A stretch of DNA of 64,000 nt from Burkholderia sp. SRS-46 (GTDB lineage: Bacteria > Pseudomonadota > Gammaproteobacteria > Burkholderiales > Burkholderiaceae), in assembly GCF_004343775.1 (NCBI RefSeq), contig NZ_PTXL01000001.1, positions 992,001 to 1,056,000 on the forward strand, read 5' to 3'. Each line of letters opens with the position of its first letter. The stretch's first letter is position 1. Made by a program: the position numbers and the translations under genes. Of this stretch, positions 49,012-56,967 are shown piece after piece. The notes under the pieces are model-generated. The model was not told where the DNA came from. It saw nothing but the letters and a program-made list of their open reading frames with translations, and searched no databases.

Positions 49012-50010
49012 ATGCCCGTTTCGTCTTCGCTTCCTCCCCGCCGCGTGTCCGTGGCGCCCATGCTGGACTGGACCGACCGTCACTGCCGGTCGTTCCACCG
49101 CACGCTCACGCGCAATACGTGGCTCTACACGGAAATGATCACGACCGGCGCGCTGCTGTTCGGCGACGCGCAGCGGCATCTCGCGTTCACGCCGAGCGAA
49201 TCGCCAGTTGCGCTGCAGCTCGGCGGCAGCGAGCCGGATGATCTCGCGCGCGCGGCGAAGCTTGGCGAGCAGTGGGGCTACGACGAAATCAACCTGAACT
49301 GTGGCTGCCCGTCGGAACGGGTGCAGCGCGGCGCGTTCGGCGCATGCCTGATGAACGAGCCGCAGCTCGTCGCGGATTGCGTGAAGGCGATGCGCGATGC
49401 CGTGTCGGTGCCGGTGACGGTCAAGCATCGGATCGGCGTGGATGCGGTCGAGGAATACGAGTACGTGAGGGACTTCGTCGGCACGGTTGCCGAAGCGGGC
49501 TGCGAGGTGTTCGTCGTGCATGCGCGCAATGCGATTCTGAAAGGGCTGTCGCCGAAGGAGAACCGCGAGATCCCGCCGCTCAAGTACGACTATGCGTATC
49601 GGCTGAAGCGCGATTTTCCGTCGCTGGAGATCGTGATCAACGGCGGCATCAAGACGCTCGACGAGGTTGCGCAGCATCTCGAGCATGTCGACGGCGTGAT
49701 GCTGGGCCGCGAGGCGTATCACAATCCTTATGTGCTGGCGGACGTCGATCGGCGCTTCTACGGCGCGAGCGAAGCGGCGCCGACGCGCGAGGAAGCGGAG
49801 GCGCATCTGATCGCGTATTGCGCGGCGGAACTGAAGCGCGGAACGTATCTCGGCGCGGTCGTGCGTCATGCGCTCGGGCTGTATCGTGGCGAGGCGGGGG
49901 CGCGTGGCTGGCGTCGTGTGCTGTCCGACAACAAGAAGCTCGCGCGCGGCGATCTGGCCGTCTTCGACGAGGCGCGCACGCATCTTTTCGCCGTCGACGA
50001 AAATTTTTGA
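49012..50010 (+). CDS. dusA: tRNA-dihydrouridine(20/20a) synthase
   Basis: 332 residues, FMN-dependent tRNA modification enzyme. VSVAPMLDWTDRHCR at the N terminus, the catalytic Cys in NLNCGCPSE, VKHRIGVD and the FMN-binding end GGIKTLDEVAQHL ... GVMLGREAY. It reduces uridine in the tRNA D-loop. Start at the ATG 49012; the tRNA-His promoter begins ten bases after its stop. Confidence 0.95.
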   Translation: MPVSSSLPPRRVSVAPMLDWTDRHCRSFHRTLTRNTWLYTEMITTGALLFGDAQRHLAFTPSESPVALQLGGSEPDDLARAAKLGEQWGYDEINLNCGCPSERVQRGAFGACLMNEPQLVADCVKAMRDAVSVPVTVKHRIGVDAVEEYEYVRDFVGTVAEAGCEVFVVHARNAILKGLSPKENREIPPLKYDYAYRLKRDFPSLEIVINGGIKTLDEVAQHLEHVDGVMLGREAYHNPYVLADVDRRFYGASEAAPTREEAEAHLIAYCAAELKRGTYLGAVVRHALGLYRGEAGARGWRRVLSDNKKLARGDLAVFDEARTHLFAVDENF

Positions 50011-50019
50011 AAAAAGGGC

Positions 50020-50048
50020 TTGGCAAGATTAAAAACGCTTTATATAAT
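50020..50048 (+). promoter_or_regulatory. Strong sigma-70 promoter of tRNA-His
   Basis: TTGGCA (50020-50025), exactly 17 bases, then a perfect TATAAT (50043-50048) within an AT-rich stretch. The tRNA starts 55 bases further on. Confidence 0.88.
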
Positions 50049-50102
50049 CTTGCTTCTTCGCTGTTGAACAGAACGCGACGCAGCGAAGAAGGCAGTAACA
50101 GT

Positions 50103-50179
50103 GGTGGCTGTAGCTCAGTTGGTAGAGTCCAGGATTGTGATTCCTGTCGTCGTGGGTTCGAGTCCCATCAGCCACCCCA
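50103..50179 (+). tRNA. tRNA-His(GTG)
   Basis: 76-base tRNA with encoded CCA (50177-50179) plus the genomic G at 50103 that becomes the histidine-specific G-1. Acceptor GTGGCTG/CAGCCAC, discriminator C73, anticodon loop TTGTGAT giving GTG. Confidence 0.97.
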
Positions 50180-50193
50180 ACGAATGCATCAAC

Positions 50194-50219
50194 AAAACAG
50201 GCGCCTAGGCGCCTGTTTT
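50194..50219 (+). terminator. Terminator of tRNA-His
   Basis: Fully palindromic AAAACAGGCGCC/TAGGCGCCTGTTTT hairpin ending in TTTT, 15 bases after the tRNA CCA end. Confidence 0.88.
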
Positions 50220-50731
50220 GCTTTGCGGGGTAACTCGAAGGCAGTAGCGTCGATTCGAGCCTCGCCATTTCCAGAGCGTTCCGCTCGCCATCCATCCATT
50301 CAATTCACGCAAGCCTTCGGGAACATCTCGGTGCCATGTCCGAGTTGCTTCGCGCAAAACGCCAAGGTCATCCCGTCATCCGCATTGCAATCGAGTCGCT
50401 ATACAGCATGTTGTGCGAGCGGCGATAGTGAATTCCGCGTCGCTTCAAGATCGGTGTCCGGAGGCTGCGGCGCAATGCGCGCTCATCCTTCCCACGTGCG
50501 AGACGTTCTCGGAAGCGTCCCCGAGCGGATACGAACAAACGATGTTCGAGCGATTCGCCTGCCCCGGTTACGATGTCGAGATCGAGGCGACGGAACGCGA
50601 TCCGCGTGCTGCCGGACGGCGTAGCCATCACGGCCGGATCGGCAATCGAATATCGATGCGACGAAGCGCGGCGCTATGATTGAGGGCCGCGTAGCCTGAA
50701 TGCTTTGCCAAGTGACCCCAAGGAGGGCGCT
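50220..50731. other. Gap of about 500 bases with a possible gene relic
   Basis: No intact gene is supported. From 50542 the plus strand reads MFERFACPGYDVEI, resembling MLERFTVHGYDVGI encoded at 52951-52992, so a decayed paralogous segment may be present. The rest shows nothing I can interpret. Confidence 0.35.
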
Positions 50732-51040
50732 ATGTCCGTCTTTGCAGTGAATGGCGTGAGAATCGATCCGCTGACCAGGCGAGTGACTCACGTGCGTTGG
50801 GCGCAGGTCAACCCTAAGGACAACAGTTGGGTTGCAGAGCCGCGCGAGGCACTTGTCTCAGACGTCGTCGATGCAATCACTGGCGGCGACGACGTCTATA
50901 CGATCTTTGTGGTCGGAGGCCATCGTGTCGTCGGGCCGGAGCTGAAGACGGTTGTGTACCGCGACGCCTCGGCGGGTATCGAGCTCGATGTCGACGCAAC
51001 CAAAGTGTCTCGTGCGCTGGATGAGCTCCCGCAGATCTGA
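50732..51040 (+). CDS. Unknown 102-residue protein
   Basis: Soluble alpha/beta-looking protein: MSVFAVNGVRIDPLTRRVTHV, then WVAEPREALVSDVVDAITGGDDVYTIF and GIELDVDATKVSRALDELP. No family I can name. The start is secured by AAGGAGGG six bases upstream of the ATG, so it is very probably translated. It opens the accessory region downstream of tRNA-His. Confidence 0.7.
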   Translation: MSVFAVNGVRIDPLTRRVTHVRWAQVNPKDNSWVAEPREALVSDVVDAITGGDDVYTIFVVGGHRVVGPELKTVVYRDASAGIELDVDATKVSRALDELPQI

Positions 51041-51171
51041 TCGACGACGGCCCGTACCATCGGGCCGGAATATCGAATCGGGCGATCGAATCGATCGATC
51101 GCAAAAGGCGAGAAGCGCGTTATCCCAAGCGGGGCGGTTCTCGCTTGACCTTGCTCGTGACGCAGTGAATC

Positions 51172-51687
51172 TCAATAGTGGTCCGGCTTCTTCACGAGCA
51201 GGCATCCCTTATAGACGCCAAGTCCGCTCTCAAATTGTTCCACGCGCATGGTTTTTGCGCTGGGCCCCCATGGGTCATTGTAAAAAACAATAGAGTCCTG
51301 CACCCCCGTGACGACGATAGCGTGAGCGCTCCCATATAGAAATGCGCCACTCGCCCAGATGGGACCTTGCTTCGCCAGCACATCGGCCAGCCATTCGGCG
51401 GTGACGGCGGGGGTAGGCCGGTCGAGCATCTTGAGCCCTTCGGCCGTAGCAAGCTTGTCAATCGAATTGATATCGAGCCCTTGATCCTTAAGCCAAATCC
51501 TGGGCAGGCCCCGGCGTGGCCCGGGACGGAAGTGATACGAAACCATGCACGCTGCCGCATACCAGCATGCCCGTTGTCCATGCGGTTGAAGGCCCTGTTT
51601 TCCGGTTTGCAGCATTAATGGCGTGCCGTCTGAAGCAGTCTGCTGGCCGACGAGCGGCACGTCCAGCAGTATGTTCGGTCGACTCAT
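51172..51687 (-). CDS. Papain-like cysteine protease (AvrRpt2/C70-like)
   Basis: 171 residues with a papain-type catalytic triad: Cys41 in QRACWYAAACMV, His122 in GSAHAIVVTGV and Asn137/Asp138 in FYNDPWG. This fits the compact AvrRpt2-like C70 group, whose members include bacterial effectors that act on eukaryotic or bacterial proteins. No signal peptide, no immunity-like gene on the same strand. Met at 51687 with GGAG upstream is the start; the longer frame has no ribosome binding site. The function (toxin, effector or housekeeping) cannot be decided. Confidence 0.78.
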   Translation of the reverse strand: MSRPNILLDVPLVGQQTASDGTPLMLQTGKQGLQPHGQRACWYAAACMVSYHFRPGPRRGLPRIWLKDQGLDINSIDKLATAEGLKMLDRPTPAVTAEWLADVLAKQGPIWASGAFLYGSAHAIVVTGVQDSIVFYNDPWGPSAKTMRVEQFESGLGVYKGCLLVKKPDHY

Positions 51688-51847
51688 TTGAAGTCTCCGA
51701 GTGGGGCGCTTCGTTGAAGCATAGAAAGGTTCGACAGCGGATGCAATGGCGTTCGCGCCAATCGCATGGCGAACCCATCTATTCAATTGCCGCGACAAGA
51801 CGCGCACCGGATCACATCTCCAGACCGCGCGTTGCACCGGTGCGTGG

Positions 51848-52006
51848 CTACACGACTGACGGCAGCGGCGCGTACTTCGGCTTCGCGGCCTGCTTGGCGC
51901 GGATCCGCTCGACTTTGGTCCAGATGTCCGCGAGCTCGATTTCTCCGGCCGCGTGCATATCCAGGCCATTCGCGAGACAGAGCGCCGCGAGCGTCACCAT
52001 GATCAT
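51848..52006 (-). pseudogene. Possible remnant of a MazG-like pyrophosphohydrolase C terminus
   Basis: 52 codons reading MIMVTLAALCLANGLDMHAAG and then an alpha-helical stretch ending in basic residues. The spacing of hydrophobic and acidic residues resembles the last two helices of MazG/PRA-PH-type nucleotide pyrophosphohydrolases, but the metal-binding helices are absent. It could instead be a small intact gene (GGAG stands before the ATG). Confidence 0.35.
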
Positions 52007-52157
52007 GGCTCCGGTACGACATATCGCTTTCGGTGGCGGCTTCGAAATAGTTGTTGAAGCAACCTTCTCGTATGGTATAGAAAGTCTCGGCATGCAGGCG
52101 TTCCGCGGCGAATGATCGAGCGGTCGCGGCGCAAGCCCGTCAAAGGAAAAGACACCC

Positions 52158-52874
52158 GTGAAGATCATGATTATCGGCGCCAGCAAAGGGCTGGGCCGTG
52201 CACTCGTCGAAGGCGTGTGCAGCCCCGGCGACACGGTCATCGGCGTATCGCGCAAGCGGCCGGAGGCGCTGGCGTTGCCTGAAACCGTCGATCTCCAGTG
52301 GATCGAGGCGGATATGGCGTCCCCCGCCGATGCCGTGGCGCAGATCGCGCAAGCCGCGCCCGCCGAGCTGGACGTGCTGATCTACAACCTCGGGATCTGG
52401 GAGGAAAAGGCCTTCACCGACGCGTACGCTTTCCTGGACGATTCGGACGACACCATTGCGAATCTGGTGAACGTCAACGTCACGGCCACGTTGCTGCTGC
52501 TCAAGCGGCTGGTTCCCCGGCTGCTGCATGCCGCCAAGCCGCAGCTGTTCCTGACGGGCTCTACATCGGCGCTGCGGCAAAGCGGGCGCCCGGAAGTGGC
52601 TTTCGGCGCGTCGAAGTTCGCGCTCAACGGTATCGCCGATGCGCTGCGCGAAGGGTTCAGGAGCAGCCGCCTGGCCGTAACGTGCCTGCAACTCGGCTAT
52701 CTGAATACCGACGATGCGCTGTCCGTCCCGCTGGAAGACGCCGCGGCGCGCGGCGAGGGCCAGCTCGTGCCCGTCCATGACGTGGTGGCCGTGGTGCGCA
52801 CGCTATTGCACCTGTCCAGCGCGTCGTTCGTCCGGGAGCTGGTCATGCCGGCGATCGACGATGAACGCTTTTGA
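52158..52874 (+). CDS. SDR-family protein lacking the catalytic tyrosine
   Basis: 238 residues with a Rossmann fold: cofactor motif GASKGLGRALV, NLG at 77-79 in place of NNAG, and catalytic-region Ser135-Thr-Ser (TGSTSAL). The expected YxxxK reads F149-GAS-K153 (codon TTC), so the catalytic Tyr is replaced by Phe. The gene is otherwise intact with a complete C terminus. It may be an atypical or inactive reductase, or a NAD(P)-binding regulator. GTG start after AAAGGAAAAG. Confidence 0.85.
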   Translation: MKIMIIGASKGLGRALVEGVCSPGDTVIGVSRKRPEALALPETVDLQWIEADMASPADAVAQIAQAAPAELDVLIYNLGIWEEKAFTDAYAFLDDSDDTIANLVNVNVTATLLLLKRLVPRLLHAAKPQLFLTGSTSALRQSGRPEVAFGASKFALNGIADALREGFRSSRLAVTCLQLGYLNTDDALSVPLEDAAARGEGQLVPVHDVVAVVRTLLHLSSASFVRELVMPAIDDERF

Positions 52875-53040
52875 GCGTGCGACGGGGAGAGCGAGGCGCG
52901 AGCATTCGAAAAAGTGCCCGGATGTGTGGCCAAGCCGCGTCGCGTGACCTATGCTGGAGCGATTCACCGTTCACGGGTACGACGTCGGGATTGCCCGCGC
53001 GCCGTACCCGGATCGTTCGCCATTCAATGCGGAGGCTGAC

Positions 53041-53316
53041 ATGTCGGAGCGCGCGGTTGTCGACGAGAACGGCTATCTGTGTTTCTGCGAGGCATATGAA
53101 GAACCTCCGGGCGTGTGGCGTGCGCTGGTACGGTTCGAGCGCAAGAGCGACCATGCGGCGACGAAGACGCACATCCCCGGCATGACGCACAAGATCGACG
53201 AGAAATTTGCGACTCACCACGAAGCGATGGGGGCCGCGAAAGCCTATGCACGCTATAAGGCTTCGCAAGACGAAACGGGTCTCCAGACCGGGCACGCGAA
53301 CCTTTCCGACGGCTGA
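53041..53316 (+). CDS. Unknown 91-residue protein
   Basis: Soluble protein, SERAVVDENGYLCFCEAYEE near the N terminus, then VWRALVRFERKSDHAA and a helical C terminus. No family recognised. I start at the ATG at 53041, which has GCGGAGG at ideal distance; the frame is open 30 codons further up to 52951, and that upstream part resembles a segment at 50542. Confidence 0.65.
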   Translation: MSERAVVDENGYLCFCEAYEEPPGVWRALVRFERKSDHAATKTHIPGMTHKIDEKFATHHEAMGAAKAYARYKASQDETGLQTGHANLSDG

Positions 53317-53472
53317 ATCGGGCGCGGGCGAGCCGCGATTGGAAGCGCGCCCGCGCAGGCACGAACGCTTGGCCAAACGCCCCGGTCGACTCGGCTCGAT
53401 CGTGGCAAGCTTGGCAACCCCAGACATCTGATCGCTACGACGACGTGCATCCACGTCGTTTCCCCCAAAAAG

Positions 53473-54255
53473 ATGAATTCCGACGCGCTATACGAAGATC
53501 CGGATCTCGCCAGTTTCTATGATGCCGACAACGACTGGAGCCCCGGCTTCGACTACTGCCTGACGCTGGCCCAAGGCTGCGCAGCGGTACTGGACCTCGG
53601 CTGCGGCACGGGCGTGCTGAGCGCCGCCATCGCGCAGGCCGGTAGCGGCGCCGTGTGGGGCGTCGATTCCGCAGCGGCGATGCTCGCGATCGCCCGCGCG
53701 CGCCCTGGCGGCGATCGGGTGAACTGGGTCGTGGCTGACGGCCGCAACGTGCGCCTTGGCCGTCGCTTCGACCTGGTGTTGATGACCGGCCACGCTTTCC
53801 AGGTGTTCCTGACGCAGGCCGACCGGCTCGCCGTACTCCAGACGGTCGCCGCGCACCTCGCGCCGCAGGGGCGATTCATTTTCGACAGCCGCAACCCCGT
53901 CATCGAGGCGTGGCGGGAATGGATTCCGGCCGAATCCGGGCGCCAGGTCGACCATCCCGCGCTGGGGCCGGCGCAGGCGTGGAACGATGTCGCGCGGGAT
54001 CCGGAAACGGGAATCGTCACCTATGAAACGTGCTACCGGGTGGCGGCCGATGGCCGGCTGTTGCGTTCGCGTTCCCGCATCGCGTTTCCGTCACGGGAGG
54101 AAATCGGTGCGCTGCTGACGAGTGCCGGCCTGGCCGTGGACACATGGCTGGGCGACTGGACAGGCAGCCCGTGCAACCCGGAGTCGCCCGAGATGATCCC
54201 CATCGGCCGATTGCAGGCTGGTGACGACGCCGTCGAAGGCGCCGGACGCAAGTAA
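53473..54255 (+). CDS. Class I SAM-dependent methyltransferase
   Basis: 260 residues. SAM-binding motif I VLDLGCGTGVLSAAIA near residue 38, acidic loop VWGVDSAAAMLAIARAR, motif III region DLVLMTGHAFQVFL. C-terminal beta-rich half as in small-molecule methyltransferases of this superfamily. Substrate unknown. Stands alone in the accessory region, facing the convergent glycosyltransferase gene. Confidence 0.88.
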   Translation: MNSDALYEDPDLASFYDADNDWSPGFDYCLTLAQGCAAVLDLGCGTGVLSAAIAQAGSGAVWGVDSAAAMLAIARARPGGDRVNWVVADGRNVRLGRRFDLVLMTGHAFQVFLTQADRLAVLQTVAAHLAPQGRFIFDSRNPVIEAWREWIPAESGRQVDHPALGPAQAWNDVARDPETGIVTYETCYRVAADGRLLRSRSRIAFPSREEIGALLTSAGLAVDTWLGDWTGSPCNPESPEMIPIGRLQAGDDAVEGAGRK

Positions 54256-54340
54256 CGCAGGGCGCCAGGCCGACATGCCGCCGGGGTGCCGGCCGCGGTT
54301 CAAGTGCGGTGGCCGACACCGCCGGCCGTTACGGATCCCG

Positions 54341-55126
54341 TCACGCGGGCGTCGGGGTAGCGTCGACGGTCGCCGGTGCCGTCCCGATGGTGATCGGTTG
54401 CTTCGGGCGATGCGCGTCGTTGAAGCGGCGCATCGCGCGTCGTTCGATCTTGCGGTAGTACTTGAGCTTTAATCGCTGGATGAACGTACGCGTATCGGGC
54501 CGATCGGTGATCATCGTCGGCGCCCGCGTATCGGCTGCGAACTGCGGGGACGTCACATACATCCGCTGTCCGTGCTCCCAATTGCGATCGAACGCGATAT
54601 CGATCGGATGCGTGATGGTCGCCGTGTAGGCAAGCATCTTTCGTGCGGCCGCGCGCGTAATCATGTAGCTCTGCGTGCCGACGGGGCTTTCCATCCACAT
54701 CAGCCTCGATCCGCTCGGCAGGCGCGCGTATTCGGTTTGCTCGCGTTCATTGATCCACATCAGCCGGACCATGTCCCAGTGCTGACGCGTGTCGTGGAGC
54801 TCCTCGGTGGCGGCTTTGAATCCGTTCAGCAACGAAATGTCGTCCTCCATGACGCACATCGTTTCATTGCCTGACTGCACGAGCTGAAGCCAGGCCGCGC
54901 GGTGACTGAGATAGCAGCCGACTTCGCCGCGCGACAGCGGCCAGCCGTAGCGGCGCCGGCGTCCGTGCGCATCGTAGCCGGGAATGGTGTCGACCGAACC
55001 TTTCAATTCGAACGCATCGAAGAATCGTGCATCGATGCCGTGATTGGCGAATTGCACGGCCATATTCGCGCGCCGTTCATGGGCGTGAACCAGCGAGATG
55101 CAGACGTACGAAATACCTCGTGTCAC
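54341..55126 (-). CDS. Glycosyltransferase family 25 (LPS-type)
   Basis: 261 residues with GT25 features: N-terminal YVCISLVHAHERRANM, GEVGCYLSHRAAW, the metal-binding MEDDISLL near residue 93, and a C-terminal segment THPIDIAFDRNW. GT25 enzymes add galactose or related sugars to lipopolysaccharide or protein. It is a lone gene with no other LPS genes nearby, suggesting an acquired surface-modification gene. The C-terminal tail (about 225-261) is basic then Thr/Pro-rich. Confidence 0.88.
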   Translation of the reverse strand: MTRGISYVCISLVHAHERRANMAVQFANHGIDARFFDAFELKGSVDTIPGYDAHGRRRRYGWPLSRGEVGCYLSHRAAWLQLVQSGNETMCVMEDDISLLNGFKAATEELHDTRQHWDMVRLMWINEREQTEYARLPSGSRLMWMESPVGTQSYMITRAAARKMLAYTATITHPIDIAFDRNWEHGQRMYVTSPQFAADTRAPTMITDRPDTRTFIQRLKLKYYRKIERRAMRRFNDAHRPKQPITIGTAPATVDATPTPA

Positions 55127-55469
55127 TTTTGCTACCCCGAATGATGGTATGCGTCGCCGCTTGTCGAGTGCAGCGTTATTTCAAGACAGTGCATGGGCGT
55201 GGGTGGGCGCACCGATTACGGGTACTGAGGCGGAAAGGGTGATGGCGAGCGCGGTGATGCCGAGCAAGCTCCGGATGGCGGTCTTCGCCGCGATCGGGCC
55301 CGATTACGTCCGACTTTCTGTGAATTCGTCGGAAGTATAGACGAAGCGTGTGTTTGTGTACGCGTACGTCACCAAAGCAGGGGCAGCTCGGCCGGAGTCG
55401 GCGTGGCATGCTGGCTGTGGCGCAGCGAACGGACCGAATCTGTGCACCTCGCAGCACGGCGACTCCGTC
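55127..55469. other. Gap upstream of the glycosyltransferase and small-RNA candidates
   Basis: About 340 bases with no supported gene; AT content is a little higher than average. It must contain the glycosyltransferase promoter on the minus strand. No repeats noticed. Confidence 0.35.
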
Positions 55470-55481
55470 TAGACTGCGCGC

Positions 55482-55585
55482 TGTCTGGATGTCTCCTCGT
55501 GCCAGAGTGTGCTGTCCGGACACCGCCTGTTTCTCTGCGGTTGTTGACGTCCCCACGGATCGAGCGATCCCTGGGGACTTTTTTT
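55482..55585 (+). ncRNA. Small RNA candidate A
   Basis: A -10-like TAGACT (55470-55475) is followed about seven bases later by roughly 100 bases lacking a reading frame and ending in an intrinsic terminator: GTCCCC...GGGGAC hairpin (55549-55578) and seven T residues. There is no gene upstream on this strand for the terminator to serve. Layout and parts of the sequence recur in candidate B 210 bases on. Confidence 0.5.
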
Positions 55586-55692
55586 GCGGAAGCGGCGCGG
55601 CGACGCGCGATCCTTCGCCGCATGAACTGTGATGCGCCGATGCGGGCCGATATGTACACCCGTCCGGCACCACCGCGTCGCTAAACTGCTCA

Positions 55693-55793
55693 GCGTCTGA
55701 CCTTACCCGAATCCTTCAAGACCCTCGGTCAGGCACCGTGTCTCTCAACGGTTTTTACATCCCCATGGTTTCAAGGCCCATGGGGATTTTTTT
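55693..55793 (+). ncRNA. Small RNA candidate B (look-alike of A)
   Basis: TAAACT (55682-55687) sits where A has TAGACT, with CTG and GTCTG following at similar spacing in both. The transcript would end at a hairpin ATCCCCATGG...CCATGGGGAT (55759-55786) plus seven T residues. Both share a C/U-rich TCTCT segment before the terminator and a stem built on four C-G pairs. No adjacent gene on the strand explains the terminator. Confidence 0.5.
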
Positions 55794-55835
55794 CGTCCGG
55801 CCGCGGCGCGAGCGTGGACGCAAGCCGGATTCCGC

Positions 55836-56123
55836 TTACACGCCTTCGACCAGCACCGCGCGAAAGCGCGCGCCCTTGAAGCGATGCTGCGCGACCGCCT
55901 GGTATTCGGGCCCGTGATACCACGCGTGCGCGGCCGCCTTCGATGGGAATTCGACGATCACGATGCCTTCCGGGCCTTCGCCCTCGAGCGTCTCCTGGGG
56001 GCCGTACGCGGCGAGCAACTTCACCGGATGGCCGGCGAGCGTCGCGCGGACCTTGCTCTGGTAGAGGTCGAGTTCCTGTTGATCCTGTGTGCTTTCGCGG
56101 GTGAAAACGATATAGGTCGCCAA
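55836..56123 (-). CDS. DUF1330 family protein
   Basis: 95 residues with the ferredoxin-like dimeric fold of DUF1330: MATYIVFTRE, LLAAYGPQETLEGEGPEGIVIVEFPS, and the conserved AWYHGPEYQAVAQHRF segment. Biochemical function unknown. Single gene, no partner nearby. Confidence 0.88.
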   Translation of the reverse strand: MATYIVFTRESTQDQQELDLYQSKVRATLAGHPVKLLAAYGPQETLEGEGPEGIVIVEFPSKAAAHAWYHGPEYQAVAQHRFKGARFRAVLVEGV

Positions 56124-56442
56124 GCTTGTACTCCTGATGCGGTTCGGAATGACCCGGCGCTTCGGAGCCGTCGGGCCGCCAGCTGTCGCATGTCACGCTA
56201 CCGGCGTGGCGCGGCAGTGCCGTCAGCTTACAGAGGTTTGTTGAAAAGCGGTGCGAGCGCGACCGGTTTCGGCTCATCGGCGCGGTCGAACGAGAGCAGC
56301 CCGCCGGCGGCGCCGGCCGTCGAAAATTTTTTTGTCATGCATGTCGATTCGGCGTCGGCTCGCCCGTCGTGTGGTCGGAGGCGTGCGCATTGCGCGCCGC
56401 GTTCCGTTTTGCGATCCGATAACCCACTGAAGGAGCAAGCTC
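56124..56442. other. Gap between DUF1330 and VOC genes
   Basis: About 320 bases between divergent genes. The open frames here look like shadows. Nothing beyond the expected promoters can be suggested. Confidence 0.35.
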
Positions 56443-56916
56443 ATGTCCACGTCCGTCAAACCGATCCCGGAAGGGATGCGCACGCTGACGCCTCATCTGA
56501 TCTGCGCCGGCGCCGCCGATGCGATCGAGTTCTACAAGCGGGCGTTCGACGCGGTCGAGCGGGTGCGCCTGCCTGCGCCGAACGGCCGGCTCGCGCATGC
56601 GTGCCTGAGCGTCGGCGATTCGACGCTGATGCTCATGGACGAAATGCCCGACCACGGCGCGCTCGGGCCGAAAGCGCTGAAAGGAACGGCGGTCTGCCTG
56701 CACCTGTATGTGCCGGATGTCGACGCGGCGATCGCGAAGGCGGTCGCGGCAGGCGCGCAGGTCACGATGCCGGCCGCCGACATGTTCTGGGGCGATCGCT
56801 ACGGCCAGGTCGAGGACCCGTTCGGCCATCGCTGGTCGCTCGCGACGCATCAGCGCGACCTGACGCCGGAGCAGATCGTCGCGGCGATGGCCAGTGCGCC
56901 GGCATGCGGCGCGTGA
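56443..56916 (+). CDS. VOC-fold (PhnB/glyoxalase-like) protein
   Basis: 157 residues: TPHLICAGAADAIEFYKRAF at the N terminus, HACLSVGDSTLMLMDE and the closing DPFGHRWSLATH. This is the PhnB-like branch of the vicinal oxygen chelate superfamily; the substrate is unknown. AAGGAG stands eight bases before the ATG. Confidence 0.9.
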   Translation: MSTSVKPIPEGMRTLTPHLICAGAADAIEFYKRAFDAVERVRLPAPNGRLAHACLSVGDSTLMLMDEMPDHGALGPKALKGTAVCLHLYVPDVDAAIAKAVAAGAQVTMPAADMFWGDRYGQVEDPFGHRWSLATHQRDLTPEQIVAAMASAPACGA

Positions 56917-56967
56917 GCGGCACACGCCGGCCGCCGTGGTAACCGGCGCGCGAGCGGCGCGCTGCGC

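Noticed and set aside
50368..50679. Two opposite short frames downstream of tRNA-His
   Set aside because: Neither has a ribosome binding site or recognisable features; only a short relic-like segment at 50542 was kept as an observation.
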